A stretch of 64,000 nt of DNA, taken from the NCBI GenBank assembly GCA_937864115.1, contig CALMII010000026.1, positions 62,001 through 126,000 of the forward strand, given 5' to 3'. The position numbers were made by a program, and so were the translations under genes. This document shows, piece by piece, positions 44,351 to 52,669 of this stretch (position 1 is its first letter; each line of letters opens with the position of its first letter). The stretch is from an uncultured Steroidobacter sp. (GTDB lineage Bacteria; Pseudomonadota; Gammaproteobacteria; Steroidobacterales; Steroidobacteraceae). Below the pieces are notes generated by a model. That model was not told the origin of the DNA and did no database searches. It worked only from the letters and a program-made list of their open reading frames with translations.

Positions 44351-44506
44351 TTACTTGATCTTGGCTTCCTTGTAAGCGACGTGCTTACGCGCCTTCGGAT
44401 CGAATTTCTTCACTTCCATCTTGTCCGGGTGCAGGCGCTTGTTCTTGGTCGTGGTGTAGAAGTGACCGGTGCCCGCAGTCGACAGCAGTTTGACTTTTTC
44501 GCGCAT
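44351..44506 (-). CDS. rpmG: 50S ribosomal protein L33
   Basis: 51 residues, [10 protein letters not shown] at the start and ending [11 protein letters not shown]. It is the cysteine-free L33 form (no CxxC zinc ligands). It lies 15 bases after rpmB in the usual order and ends at the shared terminator. Confidence 0.97.
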   Translation of the reverse strand: MREKVKLLSTAGTGHFYTTTKNKRLHPDKMEVKKFDPKARKHVAYKEAKIK

Positions 44507-44521
44507 GGTGCTTCGCTCCGC

Positions 44522-44758
44522 TTAGATCGTCACGCCCTGGGCGCGCAGTTCAGCAACCACCACTTCGATGCCCTTCTTCTCGACCGTGCGCAGGCCCTTG
44601 GTCGACAGGCGCAGGCTGACGAAACGGCGTTCGGTTTCCAGCCAGAAACGCTGCGTGTGCAGGTTGGGCAGGAAGCGGCGACGACGCTTGTTGTTGGCGT
44701 GCGAAACGCGGTTACCCGTCATCGGCTTCTTGCCGGTGATTTCACAGACTCTCGACAT
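44522..44758 (-). CDS. rpmB: 50S ribosomal protein L28
   Basis: 78 residues, beginning [16 protein letters not shown], with [15 protein letters not shown] and ending in a [11 protein letters not shown] helix. Length and motifs are typical. ATG 44758 is chosen; the frame extends upstream without homology. Confidence 0.97.
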   Translation of the reverse strand: MSRVCEITGKKPMTGNRVSHANNKRRRRFLPNLHTQRFWLETERRFVSLRLSTKGLRTVEKKGIEVVVAELRAQGVTI

Positions 44759-44897
44759 GGCGATTCCTCGGGTGGCTCGCCGCTCGAGGGACTCGAGAGC
44801 GGGCCGGGGAAAAATGAGTCGCGCTTTATACCAGCGGACCGGCGGCCGGGCAAGGACGAAGGCCGGGAAGTTCACGGCCCGCTCATGCAGAAGGGGC

Positions 44898-45572
44898 CTA
44901 CAGAAGCCCCCGTTCGGCAAAGGATTCGCAGACCCCGTCGGCGATGATCAGGTGATCCAGCACCCGGATGTCGACCAGCGCCAGAGCCTGCTTCAGGCGG
45001 CGCGTGATGAGTTCGTCGGCCTGACTGGGTTCGGCCACCCCGGACGGATGGTTGTGCGCCAGGATCACCGCAGCGGCGTTCCTCGCCAGGGCTTCCTTGA
45101 CCACCTCCCGGGGATGAACGCTGGCGCCGTCGATGGTGCCGCGGAACAGTTCCTCGAAGGCGATGACCCGGTTGCGGTTGTCGAGGTAGACGCAGCAGAA
45201 CACCTCGTGCGGCAGGTCGCGCAGGCGCATCCGCATGAATTCCTTTGTGGCGCGCGGATTTGCGAGCGCCGAGCCGGTCAGCATGAGTTGCTGATAGTGG
45301 CGCCGGGTCAGTTCCAGAGCCGCCTGCAGCGCGACATACCGGGCCGGGCCGAGGCCGCGGGCGGCGCAGACCTTTTCCCGATCCGCAGTCAGCAGCGACC
45401 GCAGCGAGCCGAATTCCGTCAGCAGGTCCCGCGCGACATCGATGGCGCTGCGACCGCGCGTGCCGGTGCGGATCAGGATGGCCAGCAGCTCCGCTTCGCT
45501 CAGCGCCTGCGACCCCAGTTCGAGCAGTTTCTCGCGCGGCCGCTCCCCGGCTGGCCAGTCCCGAATCGACAT
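44898..45572 (-). CDS. radC: RadC/DUF2466 JAB-domain protein
   Basis: 224 residues: helix-hairpin-helix N-terminal part (about 1-90) and a JAB metalloprotease-like domain with AHNHPSG....PSQAD. The family's role in DNA repair is disputed and biochemical function is unknown. It sits beside rpmB-rpmG as in many gammaproteobacteria and is divergent from coaBC. Confidence 0.93.
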   Translation of the reverse strand: MSIRDWPAGERPREKLLELGSQALSEAELLAILIRTGTRGRSAIDVARDLLTEFGSLRSLLTADREKVCAARGLGPARYVALQAALELTRRHYQQLMLTGSALANPRATKEFMRMRLRDLPHEVFCCVYLDNRNRVIAFEELFRGTIDGASVHPREVVKEALARNAAAVILAHNHPSGVAEPSQADELITRRLKQALALVDIRVLDHLIIADGVCESFAERGLL

Positions 45573-45757
45573 TCCCTGATTCTCCGTCCGGCGATTCCGG
45601 ATCCCGGCAACGCGCCATTCTGACCGCCGGCAATGCGCTGAAATTGCGCCATTCCCGGGCGTTCGGCCCGAAATGCACGTGCAACATGCCGCCGCGGAAT
45701 GCAGGTATGCCGCAGGTGGTTTGCGGCTGTTCGCGGGCCGCGCCCATAATCCTGCCC

Positions 45758-47005
45758 ATGACCGCAGCCCGAAAAATTCTGCTTGGCGTGACTGGCGGCA
45801 TCGCTGCCTACAAGAGTCCCGACCTCGTGCGTCGCCTCATCGACCGCGGCGCCGAAGTGCAGGTCGTGATGACACGCGGCGCGCAGGAATTCGTCACTCC
45901 ATTGACGTTTCAGGCCGTCTCCGGCCGGCCGGTGCGGACCGATCTCTGGGACGAAGCCGCCGAAGGCGCGATGGGTCACATCGAACTGGCGCGCTGGGCC
46001 GATGACATCGTCATCGCGCCGGCCACGGCGGATGTTCTCGCCAAACTCGCGCACGGTTTCGCCGAGGATCTGCTGACGACGCTGTGTCTTGCCTCGACCG
46101 CATCCATCACCGTCGCGCCGGCGATGAATCGCCAGATGTGGGCGAATCCGGCCACGCAGGCGAACGTGAAGCTGTTGCAGAGTCGTGGCGTCCGCGTTCT
46201 CGGACCGGCGAGCGGCGAGCAGGCCTGCGGCGAAGTCGGCGCCGGCCGGATGCTCGAACCGGTGCAGATCGCCGAAGAGATTTTCGCGGCGCTGCCGGTC
46301 GACGGGGGCCTCAAAGGTCTCAAGGTCGTGATCACTGCGGGGCCGACGCGCGAGGCGATCGATCCGGTGCGCTTCATCAGCAATCGCAGCTCCGGCAAGA
46401 TGGGATTCGCCGTGGCCGAAGCGGCACGCCAGGCCGGCGCGAAAGTCGTGCTGGTCAGCGGACCCGTGCAGATCGCAGCACCGCCCGGTGTCGAGAAAAT
46501 CCCGGTCGAGACTGCCGATCAGATGCTCGCGGCCGTGCAGTCGCAGGTGAAGGACGCCGATATTTTCATCGCTGCCGCCGCTGTTTCGGACTATCGCTGC
46601 AGCGAAGTGGCCTGCCAGAAGATCAAGAAGACCAGCGACAACATGACGCTCGCGTTGTCGCGCGCGCCCGATGTGCTCGCAACGATCGGGCGCAGCGAGT
46701 CGCCGCCGTTCCTCGTCGGCTTCGCGGCCGAGACGGAGAACGTCGAGGCGAATGCGCTCACCAAGCTGAACTCGAAGAACCTCGACATGATCGCCGCCAA
46801 CAAGGTCGGCGAAGGTCTGGCTTTCGACAAGGACGACAATGCGCTCACCGTGTACTGGCGCGGCGGCAAGCAGGAACTGTCGCTGACCAGCAAGGCCGCG
46901 CTCGCGCGACAGCTCGTCGCCGTGATCGCGGAGCGCTATCGCAGCCGCGTCACTACCACCACAACAACGACTTCCAATCGACCCGCCATTCATGCCACTC
47001 GCTGA
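45758..47005 (+). CDS. coaBC: Bifunctional phosphopantothenoylcysteine decarboxylase/synthetase CoaBC
   Basis: 415 residues. CoaC domain: [11 protein letters not shown], catalytic His in [19 protein letters not shown], and the [15 protein letters not shown] flap. CoaB domain from about 185: [25 protein letters not shown] and AAVSDYR. It forms 4'-phosphopantetheine for CoaD. The C-terminus has a run of threonines from an ACC/ACA tract. It overlaps dut by 14 bases. Confidence 0.97.
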   Translation: MTAARKILLGVTGGIAAYKSPDLVRRLIDRGAEVQVVMTRGAQEFVTPLTFQAVSGRPVRTDLWDEAAEGAMGHIELARWADDIVIAPATADVLAKLAHGFAEDLLTTLCLASTASITVAPAMNRQMWANPATQANVKLLQSRGVRVLGPASGEQACGEVGAGRMLEPVQIAEEIFAALPVDGGLKGLKVVITAGPTREAIDPVRFISNRSSGKMGFAVAEAARQAGAKVVLVSGPVQIAAPPGVEKIPVETADQMLAAVQSQVKDADIFIAAAAVSDYRCSEVACQKIKKTSDNMTLALSRAPDVLATIGRSESPPFLVGFAAETENVEANALTKLNSKNLDMIAANKVGEGLAFDKDDNALTVYWRGGKQELSLTSKAALARQLVAVIAERYRSRVTTTTTTTSNRPAIHATR

Positions 47006-47489
47006 CGGGGCCGCCGCCCCAGCCGCCACATCGCGGCACCGACTTCAGGTCAAGGTTCTCGATCCACGCATCGGCCGCGACTATCCGCTGCCGCAGTACG
47101 CCACCAGCGGCTCCGCCGGTGTCGATCTGCGCGCCTGCATCGATGCGCCGCTGGAACTGAAACCCGGCGATACGCAGCTCATTCCGTCGGGCATCGCCAT
47201 TCATCTCGAAGATGCGGGTTTCGCCGCCATCGTGTTGCCGCGCTCGGGTCTCGGTCACAAGCACGGCATCGTGCTGGGCAACCTGGTCGGGTTGATCGAC
47301 TCGGACTACCAGGGCCAGATTTTCGTTTCAGTCTGGAATCGCGGACAGACCACGTTCACGATCCAGCCCGGTGAGCGCATCGCGCAGCTTGTCGTGGTGC
47401 CGGTGGTGCAGGTGGAATTCGATGTCGTGAATGAGTTTGCGGCGTCGGAGCGCGGAGCGGGCGGGTTCGGGAGTTCGGGAAGAGGCTAG
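46992..47489 (+). CDS. dut: Deoxyuridine 5'-triphosphate nucleotidohydrolase (dUTPase)
   Basis: 165 residues. All five trimeric dUTPase motifs are visible, including [30 protein letters not shown] and the Gly-rich tail [11 protein letters not shown]. It hydrolyses dUTP to dUMP. The coaBC-dut order is conserved; the 14-base overlap implies coupling. Confidence 0.97.
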   Translation: MPLADGAAAPAATSRHRLQVKVLDPRIGRDYPLPQYATSGSAGVDLRACIDAPLELKPGDTQLIPSGIAIHLEDAGFAAIVLPRSGLGHKHGIVLGNLVGLIDSDYQGQIFVSVWNRGQTTFTIQPGERIAQLVVVPVVQVEFDVVNEFAASERGAGGFGSSGRG

Positions 47490-47498
47490 TTTTTCTGC

Positions 47499-47560
47499 CT
47501 GTGGGGCCGGCTTCAGCCGGCCTTCCTCTCCGCAGATGGCCGGCTGAAGCCGGCCCCACA
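47499..47560. repeat. REP-like inverted pair, copy H (GC subtype on both arms)
   Basis: Units 47499-47522 and 47538-47560, filling the gap between convergent dut and the DUF4124 gene. Confidence 0.9.
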
Positions 47561-47565
47561 TCGCA

Positions 47566-48222
47566 TCACTTGATCCCTTTCAGTTCCTTGAAGCGGGCGA
47601 TGTCTGCGCTGAAGCTCGCCTTGATCCCGTCCTGCTCCCTGCGCGTCTTCGCCAGCGTTTCCTGGTACACGCGCATGCCGTTCACGGTGTTCACCATCTC
47701 CTCGGCCAGGTGATCCGGCAGCGGCGGCGCATTCGGCTTGTCGTTGTACGGCTTGAAGCGCGCAATCTGCTGTTCGAGGCGCTTCTGGCGATCGCGCAGG
47801 TTGGTGATGCTCTGTTCGGTGACCCGGTACTGGGAATCCAGCAGCTCCAGGCGCTGGTCGCGCAGGCGTTCGATGTCTTCGACCGTCAGATACGTTTCGA
47901 TCAGCATCCGGTCGCGCAGCTGGCGTTGCTCGCGCTGCTTTCTGACGCCGGTTTCGCTGAGTTCGCGTTGTTCGCGGCTGGCGCGCGAGGCACTGCCTTC
48001 GATGACGCGGATCACCATGCCGTTGCTGTTGAGCACTTCGGTATCGAGCCCTTCGCACTGCGGCGGTTTCGAGTCGCCATAGTGGGTCTGACCCGAAGCA
48101 TCCCGGCAGCGGTAGAAGGCTTCGTGGCTGGAAGACGACGCTGCCGCCATCGCAGTGCCGCCATAGGCGAGCGCTGCAAGCAGGGCGGCTGTGTGAGTCG
48201 TCGTGAATCGCACCGTTTCCAT
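47566..48222 (-). CDS. DUF4124 domain protein, exported
   Basis: 218 residues. Signal peptide METVRFTTTHTAALLAALAYG ends about residue 30. DUF4124 follows (EAFYRCRDASGQTHYGDSKP), then a long Gln/Arg-rich coiled coil (about 95-200). Function unknown. ATG 48222 gives a clean signal peptide; an upstream start would add an unrelated segment. In enterobacteria slmA occupies this dut-pyrE gap. Confidence 0.85.
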   Translation of the reverse strand: METVRFTTTHTAALLAALAYGGTAMAAASSSSHEAFYRCRDASGQTHYGDSKPPQCEGLDTEVLNSNGMVIRVIEGSASRASREQRELSETGVRKQREQRQLRDRMLIETYLTVEDIERLRDQRLELLDSQYRVTEQSITNLRDRQKRLEQQIARFKPYNDKPNAPPLPDHLAEEMVNTVNGMRVYQETLAKTRREQDGIKASFSADIARFKELKGIK

Positions 48223-48331
48223 CCTCAAGAATCGCGGCAGGTCGAATGCTGGGCCTGATTCCGCTCGCGCGAGGCCGGTACTATAGGACCGGCGCACCGC
48301 GGCAGGTCAATCGTCCCGGGGTTCGGGGCCT

Positions 48332-48967
48332 TCAGGCCGCGACGCCGTACTCATTTCTATAACGCTGCAGGGCCGCCAGCTGCTGCTCGTCCCCCTTGGC
48401 CTGCAGGTGAGAAATCAGATCGGTGAGCTTGAGGATGCTGGTGACCGGCAGCCCCAGCACCTGCTCGACTTCCTGCACCGCCGAGCGTTCGGTCTGACCG
48501 CGCTCCTGGCGATCGAGAGCAATCACGACCCCCGAAGGTGTCGCCCCGGCCGCCCGGATCAGATCGACCGACTCGCGGATCGCCGTGCCCGCGGTCATCA
48601 CGTCGTCGATGATCAGCACGCGTCCGCGCAGCGGCGCGCCGACGATGTTGCCGCCTTCGCCGTGATCTTTCGCTTCCTTGCGGTTGAAGCTCCAGGGCAC
48701 GTCGCGGTTGTGCCAGTCCGCCAGCGCCACGGCCGCGGCCGATACCAGCGGGATACCTTTATATGCAGGTCCGAACAGCACATCGAACTGCAGGTTCGCC
48801 TGCTGGATGGTCTCGGCGTAGAACCGTCCGAGCGCCGCGAGTGCGCGTCCGGAGTTGAACAGCCCCGCATTGAAGAAGTAGGGACTCGTCCGGCCGGACT
48901 TGAGCTTGAATTCGCCGAAGCGCAGCACGCCGAGTTCGAGGCAGAGATCGATGAAGGAGGAGGACAT
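48332..48967 (-). CDS. pyrE: Orotate phosphoribosyltransferase PyrE
   Basis: 211 residues. PRPP-binding loop [17 protein letters not shown], with [23 protein letters not shown] at the N-terminus (active-site Lys), and the flexible loop [15 protein letters not shown]. It converts orotate to OMP in pyrimidine synthesis. Divergent from ampG. Confidence 0.97.
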   Translation of the reverse strand: MSSSFIDLCLELGVLRFGEFKLKSGRTSPYFFNAGLFNSGRALAALGRFYAETIQQANLQFDVLFGPAYKGIPLVSAAAVALADWHNRDVPWSFNRKEAKDHGEGGNIVGAPLRGRVLIIDDVMTAGTAIRESVDLIRAAGATPSGVVIALDRQERGQTERSAVQEVEQVLGLPVTSILKLTDLISHLQAKGDEQQLAALQRYRNEYGVAA

Positions 48968-49069
48968 GGGCAGCAGTCGAGGTTTGGCGGAGGGCGGATA
49001 GTATCGGACCGGGCGCGACTTCTATACTCCCCGCATGCACCTCATCTACTGCAATCGCTCGCACTGCGC

Positions 49070-50350
49070 ATGAGCGAAGCCACTGCCGCGGCCCCGGCTG
49101 AGAAGGCTCCCGAAGACAAACCCCGGCTGCGCGATGTACTGGCGAGTCCCAAGATGCTTGCCATCATGGTGCTCGGTGCGTCCTCGGGATTTCCGAACCA
49201 GATTACCGAGAGCGCGCTGCAGGCATGGCTCAAGGACAGCGGTGCGACGAACACGACCATCGGCATCCTGTCCTACGTCGCATTGCCATACCTGTTCAAG
49301 TTCGTGTGGGCGCCTTTTCTCGATCGCTATCCCATCCCGCTGCTGGGTCGACGACGCGGCTGGATCCTGATCGCGCAGTTTGCGATGGCGGCCTGCATCG
49401 GACTGTTCGCGCTCCAGAACCCGCATGTATCTCTCATGCCGATTGCAATGTGCGCGGTGGCGATCGTCTTCTTTTCGGCGACTCAGGACATCGCGTTCGA
49501 TGCATACCGCACCGATGTTGCGAAGCCTGCGGAGCGTGGGCTTGCCGCCGCCGCCAACAATCTGGGCTATCGGACCGCGGCCTGGGTTGCAGCGGCGTTT
49601 GCGCTCATCTGCGCCCAGTATTTCGGCTGGCGGCTGGCATTTCTGATTCTCGCGGGCGTCATGGCCGCGTTCGCCATCGCGACGTGGCGTGCGCCGGAGC
49701 CCGAATATCGTCAGGCACCGCCCAGAACATTGCGCGAATCCGTCGTCGAGCCGCTGCGCGAACTGCTGAGTACGCCGGGTTCCGTCGTGCTGATCCTGCT
49801 CATCGTGATGTTCAAGATCGGTGATGCGTTTGCGCTGCGACTGTTTACGCCGTTCATGATGGACGTCGGCTTCAGCAAGGCCGAGATCGCATTGGTGCTG
49901 AAAGCCTTGTTCACGGCGAGCGCGATCGTCGGCGCGATCCTCGGCGGTATCTGGATGGTGAAGCTGGGATTGCTGCGATCCATGCTGATTTTCGGCGTGC
50001 TGCAGGCGCTGTCGAATCTTCTGTACTGGCTGCTCGCGGTCACCGGCAAAAGCTATCCGGTGATGGTGGCCGCCGTGTGTGTCGACAACGTCGCGGGTTC
50101 GATGGGGAACATCGCCTCAGTCGCGCTGATCATGGCGTTGTGCGATGTGCGCTTCAGCGCATTCCAGTATGCGCTGTTGTCATCTTTCGCCTTGTTGCCG
50201 CGCTACACGCTGGGCGGTCCGGCCGGCTGGATCGCCGATCACAATGGCTGGCCGGCGTACTACGTGATCAGCTTTCTGATCGCGCTGCCGGGACTCGTGA
50301 TGGTCTGGGTCATGCGCGAACGGGTCGACGCGCTCGATCGCGAGCAGTGA
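49070..50350 (+). CDS. ampG: AmpG-family muropeptide permease
   Basis: 426 residues, twelve membrane helices. ASGFPNQITESALQAWL, KFVWAPFLDRYPIP and SATQDIAFDAYRTD are AmpG signatures. It imports anhydromuropeptides for wall recycling and so links to beta-lactamase induction where AmpC exists; no ampC is in the window. The ATG is the first with homology. Confidence 0.92.
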   Translation: MSEATAAAPAEKAPEDKPRLRDVLASPKMLAIMVLGASSGFPNQITESALQAWLKDSGATNTTIGILSYVALPYLFKFVWAPFLDRYPIPLLGRRRGWILIAQFAMAACIGLFALQNPHVSLMPIAMCAVAIVFFSATQDIAFDAYRTDVAKPAERGLAAAANNLGYRTAAWVAAAFALICAQYFGWRLAFLILAGVMAAFAIATWRAPEPEYRQAPPRTLRESVVEPLRELLSTPGSVVLILLIVMFKIGDAFALRLFTPFMMDVGFSKAEIALVLKALFTASAIVGAILGGIWMVKLGLLRSMLIFGVLQALSNLLYWLLAVTGKSYPVMVAAVCVDNVAGSMGNIASVALIMALCDVRFSAFQYALLSSFALLPRYTLGGPAGWIADHNGWPAYYVISFLIALPGLVMVWVMRERVDALDREQ

Positions 50351-50404
50351 AGACGTGGATTCCCGCCTGCGGCGGAATGACGAATCAGCAGTGAGCGCGG
50401 CTTT

Positions 50405-50737
50405 CTACAGATCCCGCGGACTCGGCCACTCCGAATAACCCGACGTTTCGGCACGATCCAGGCTGGTCAGCGGATCAGCCCACGTGCCGGTCGACGTCGT
50501 CTCGCGTTCGTTCTCGTAGTCTTCGGGTTCGATGTCGACCGAGCCGCTCCAGTCTTCGGGCGCCTTCGCTTCTTCGAACTGCTGTTCGTGCCAGGATTCG
50601 AGATCGAATTCTTCCACAGTGCCGTCGAAGTGTTGCACTTCGACCGTGCCGTCATCGCGGTCGATGGCTACGACCTCGAAGGTGGCGCCGTCCATCCGGC
50701 GATACCAATCCCCAACAACCGGACTCGGCGACGTCAT
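50405..50737 (-). CDS. DUF6763 family small acidic protein
   Basis: 110 residues, strongly acidic, opening MTSPSPVVGDWYRRMDG. It has a small beta-sheet-like core (TFEVVAIDRDDGTVEVQHFD) and conserved EEFDLESWHEQ. It fits the DUF6763 family; function unknown. ATG 50737 is placed 5 bases after a perfect GGAGG, so a longer start is unlikely. Confidence 0.85.
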   Translation of the reverse strand: MTSPSPVVGDWYRRMDGATFEVVAIDRDDGTVEVQHFDGTVEEFDLESWHEQQFEEAKAPEDWSGSVDIEPEDYENERETTSTGTWADPLTSLDRAETSGYSEWPSPRDL

Positions 50738-50957
50738 GACTTCCTCCGTAACAAGGTCCGTTCGGGCGGATTCGCAGTCCCTTGCAGGCAAGGTTTTTCT
50801 GCGCGCATGTGTCGGCAGCGATGCTGTCGGCGAGATCTGTTTTATGCCTGTGTGCCTGCGGATTCAAGAGGCATTTTTTCTGCAGAGCATCAAAGGATGG
50901 CGGCGAATGTCGCGCGAGTGCGTGAGTGCGACTGCTTTGTAACTCGCGTGACCTTCG

Positions 50958-51671
50958 TCACTTCCTTCGATACTCCATATCCCACACGCCGTGCCCCAGT
51001 CGATGGCCGCGTTTCTCGAAGCGCGTGAGCGGGCGCATGGCAGGTCGATCGATGAATCCCTTGTCGCCTGCGACATTGACGAAATCCGGAGACGCGTCGA
51101 GCACTTCGCGCATCTGCATTGCGTAGTGCTCCCAGTCGGTAGCCAGTCGCAACAGACCGTCCTGCTTCAACTTGCTGGCGAGCAGCGCAACGAACGGCGG
51201 TTGAATGAGGCGTCGCTTGTGATGACGTTTCTTGTGCCAGGGATCGGGGAAGAAGATGTGCACGAACGAGATCGACGCATCGGGAAGCCGCTGCAGCACT
51301 TCGACGGCGTCATGACTCATCACGCGCAGATTCGTGAGCGATGCCGCTCGAGCGCCGAGCATCAGGTGGCCGACGCCGGGACGATGCACTTCGATGCCGA
51401 GACAATCCACGCCGGGATTTGCTTGCGCGAAATCGAGCAGCGCCTCGCCGTTGCCGAAACCGATTTCGATTGCGCGCGGTGCGTCGCGCCCGAAAGCCTG
51501 CGGCAAATCGATCGGAGCGTCAGCGAACTCGATACCGAAGATGGGCCACAGCTCCGTCATTGCCCGCTGCTGAGCAGCCGTCGCGCGTCCCATGCGCAGC
51601 ACGTAACTGCGAACCGTGCGGCGTTGCGGTTGATCGGGAGGAGGATCGGTGTCGGCGGGATCGCTGGTCAT
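50958..51671 (-). CDS. trmB: tRNA (guanine46-N7)-methyltransferase TrmB
   Basis: 237 residues. SAM motif EIGFGNGEALLDFA, HIFFPDPWHKKRHHKRRL and the C-terminal TRFEKRGHRLGHGVWDMEY are diagnostic. It makes m7G46 in tRNA. ATG 51671 matches the family length. Confidence 0.96.
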   Translation of the reverse strand: MTSDPADTDPPPDQPQRRTVRSYVLRMGRATAAQQRAMTELWPIFGIEFADAPIDLPQAFGRDAPRAIEIGFGNGEALLDFAQANPGVDCLGIEVHRPGVGHLMLGARAASLTNLRVMSHDAVEVLQRLPDASISFVHIFFPDPWHKKRHHKRRLIQPPFVALLASKLKQDGLLRLATDWEHYAMQMREVLDASPDFVNVAGDKGFIDRPAMRPLTRFEKRGHRLGHGVWDMEYRRK

Positions 51672-51721
51672 GTCGCGTATGCAGGTCGGCGGGCGCGCGA
51701 TGATAGCGACGCGGCGCTGCT

Positions 51722-52609
51722 TCAGCCAGATTCGCGCAGATGATCGAGCAGCACCCGCGCCGCGGGATGCAGTTCGGCGCCGGAACGCGTGCACAGGAAC
51801 AACTGTCGCGCCGCCCAATCGTCGCTCAGCGGAATGGCCGTCAGCGACAGTGATTTCGTGTACGGCGTACTGGTGGCGCGCGGCACGATGCTGACACCGA
51901 GTCCCGCCGCGGCCATCGCGCAGGCGGCGTCGAAGCTCGTGACATGCATGCGCGAGTTCAGCGTGAGCCCGGCCTCGATGGCCATGCGCGTGAGCAGGTG
52001 ATGAAGCGCACTGTCGGCATGCAGGCCGATGAACGGCAGCTCGGCGACTTCCGAAAACTTCAGCGTGCTGCGCTTTGCCAGCGGATGCACCGGTTGCAGC
52101 ACGACAACGAGATCGTCGCGCCGGAAAGGAACGGCCGTCAGACCATCCACGGCCGGTTGCTCGCTGATGATGCCCAGGTCCGCCGAGTTGTCCGCAACCG
52201 CGGCTGCAATGGCGGAACTCACGTGCTCTTCCAGATGCACGTGAATGTCGGGATGCTTCGCCGCGAACGACGCGAGCGCAGCGGGCAGGAACTCGACCAT
52301 CGCGGAGATATTGGCGAAGACCCGCACATAGCCGCGCGCGCCCGACGCATGACGCCGCATCTCCTCATCGAGCTGCTTCGCCTGATGCAGCAGCACCCGC
52401 GCGCGGGCCAGCAGCGCATGCCCCGCGGCAGTCAGCTCGACCCCCTTCGCGCCGCGCGACAGCAACGGCGTCCCGAAATTCTCTTCCAGATCCGAAATCC
52501 GTTTGCTGACCGCCGATGCGACCGTATGCGACCGCTCCGCCGCCCGCGCGATGCTCCCCGCATCCGCGACCGCCACGAACAGTTCCAGATCCCGCAGATC
52601 GAATCGCAC
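51722..52609 (-). CDS. LysR-family transcriptional regulator
   Basis: About 295 residues. Winged helix at the N-terminus (LFVAVADAGSIARAAERSHT, SKRISDLEENFGTPLLSR), then the periplasmic-binding-like effector domain. The start is taken as GTG 52609 behind AAGGG, because the domain begins there; the longer frame would run into the tRNA promoter. The neighbouring tRNA is divergent and trmB is 50 bases downstream; target genes are unknown. Confidence 0.88.
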   Translation of the reverse strand: MRFDLRDLELFVAVADAGSIARAAERSHTVASAVSKRISDLEENFGTPLLSRGAKGVELTAAGHALLARARVLLHQAKQLDEEMRRHASGARGYVRVFANISAMVEFLPAALASFAAKHPDIHVHLEEHVSSAIAAAVADNSADLGIISEQPAVDGLTAVPFRRDDLVVVLQPVHPLAKRSTLKFSEVAELPFIGLHADSALHHLLTRMAIEAGLTLNSRMHVTSFDAACAMAAAGLGVSIVPRATSTPYTKSLSLTAIPLSDDWAARQLFLCTRSGAELHPAARVLLDHLRESG

Positions 52610-52639
52610 GATGAAGCCCTTCGCAAAGCGTCCGGCCGG

Positions 52640-52669
52640 TTGCCGTTCAACCGCCGGGATGCATAGAAT
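52640..52669 (+). promoter_or_regulatory. tRNA-Gly promoter
   Basis: -35 TTGCCG (52640-52645), 18-base spacer, -10 TAGAAT (52664-52669), GC-rich discriminator before the mature 5' end at 52680. The helicase gene's stop codon overlaps the -10. Confidence 0.7.
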
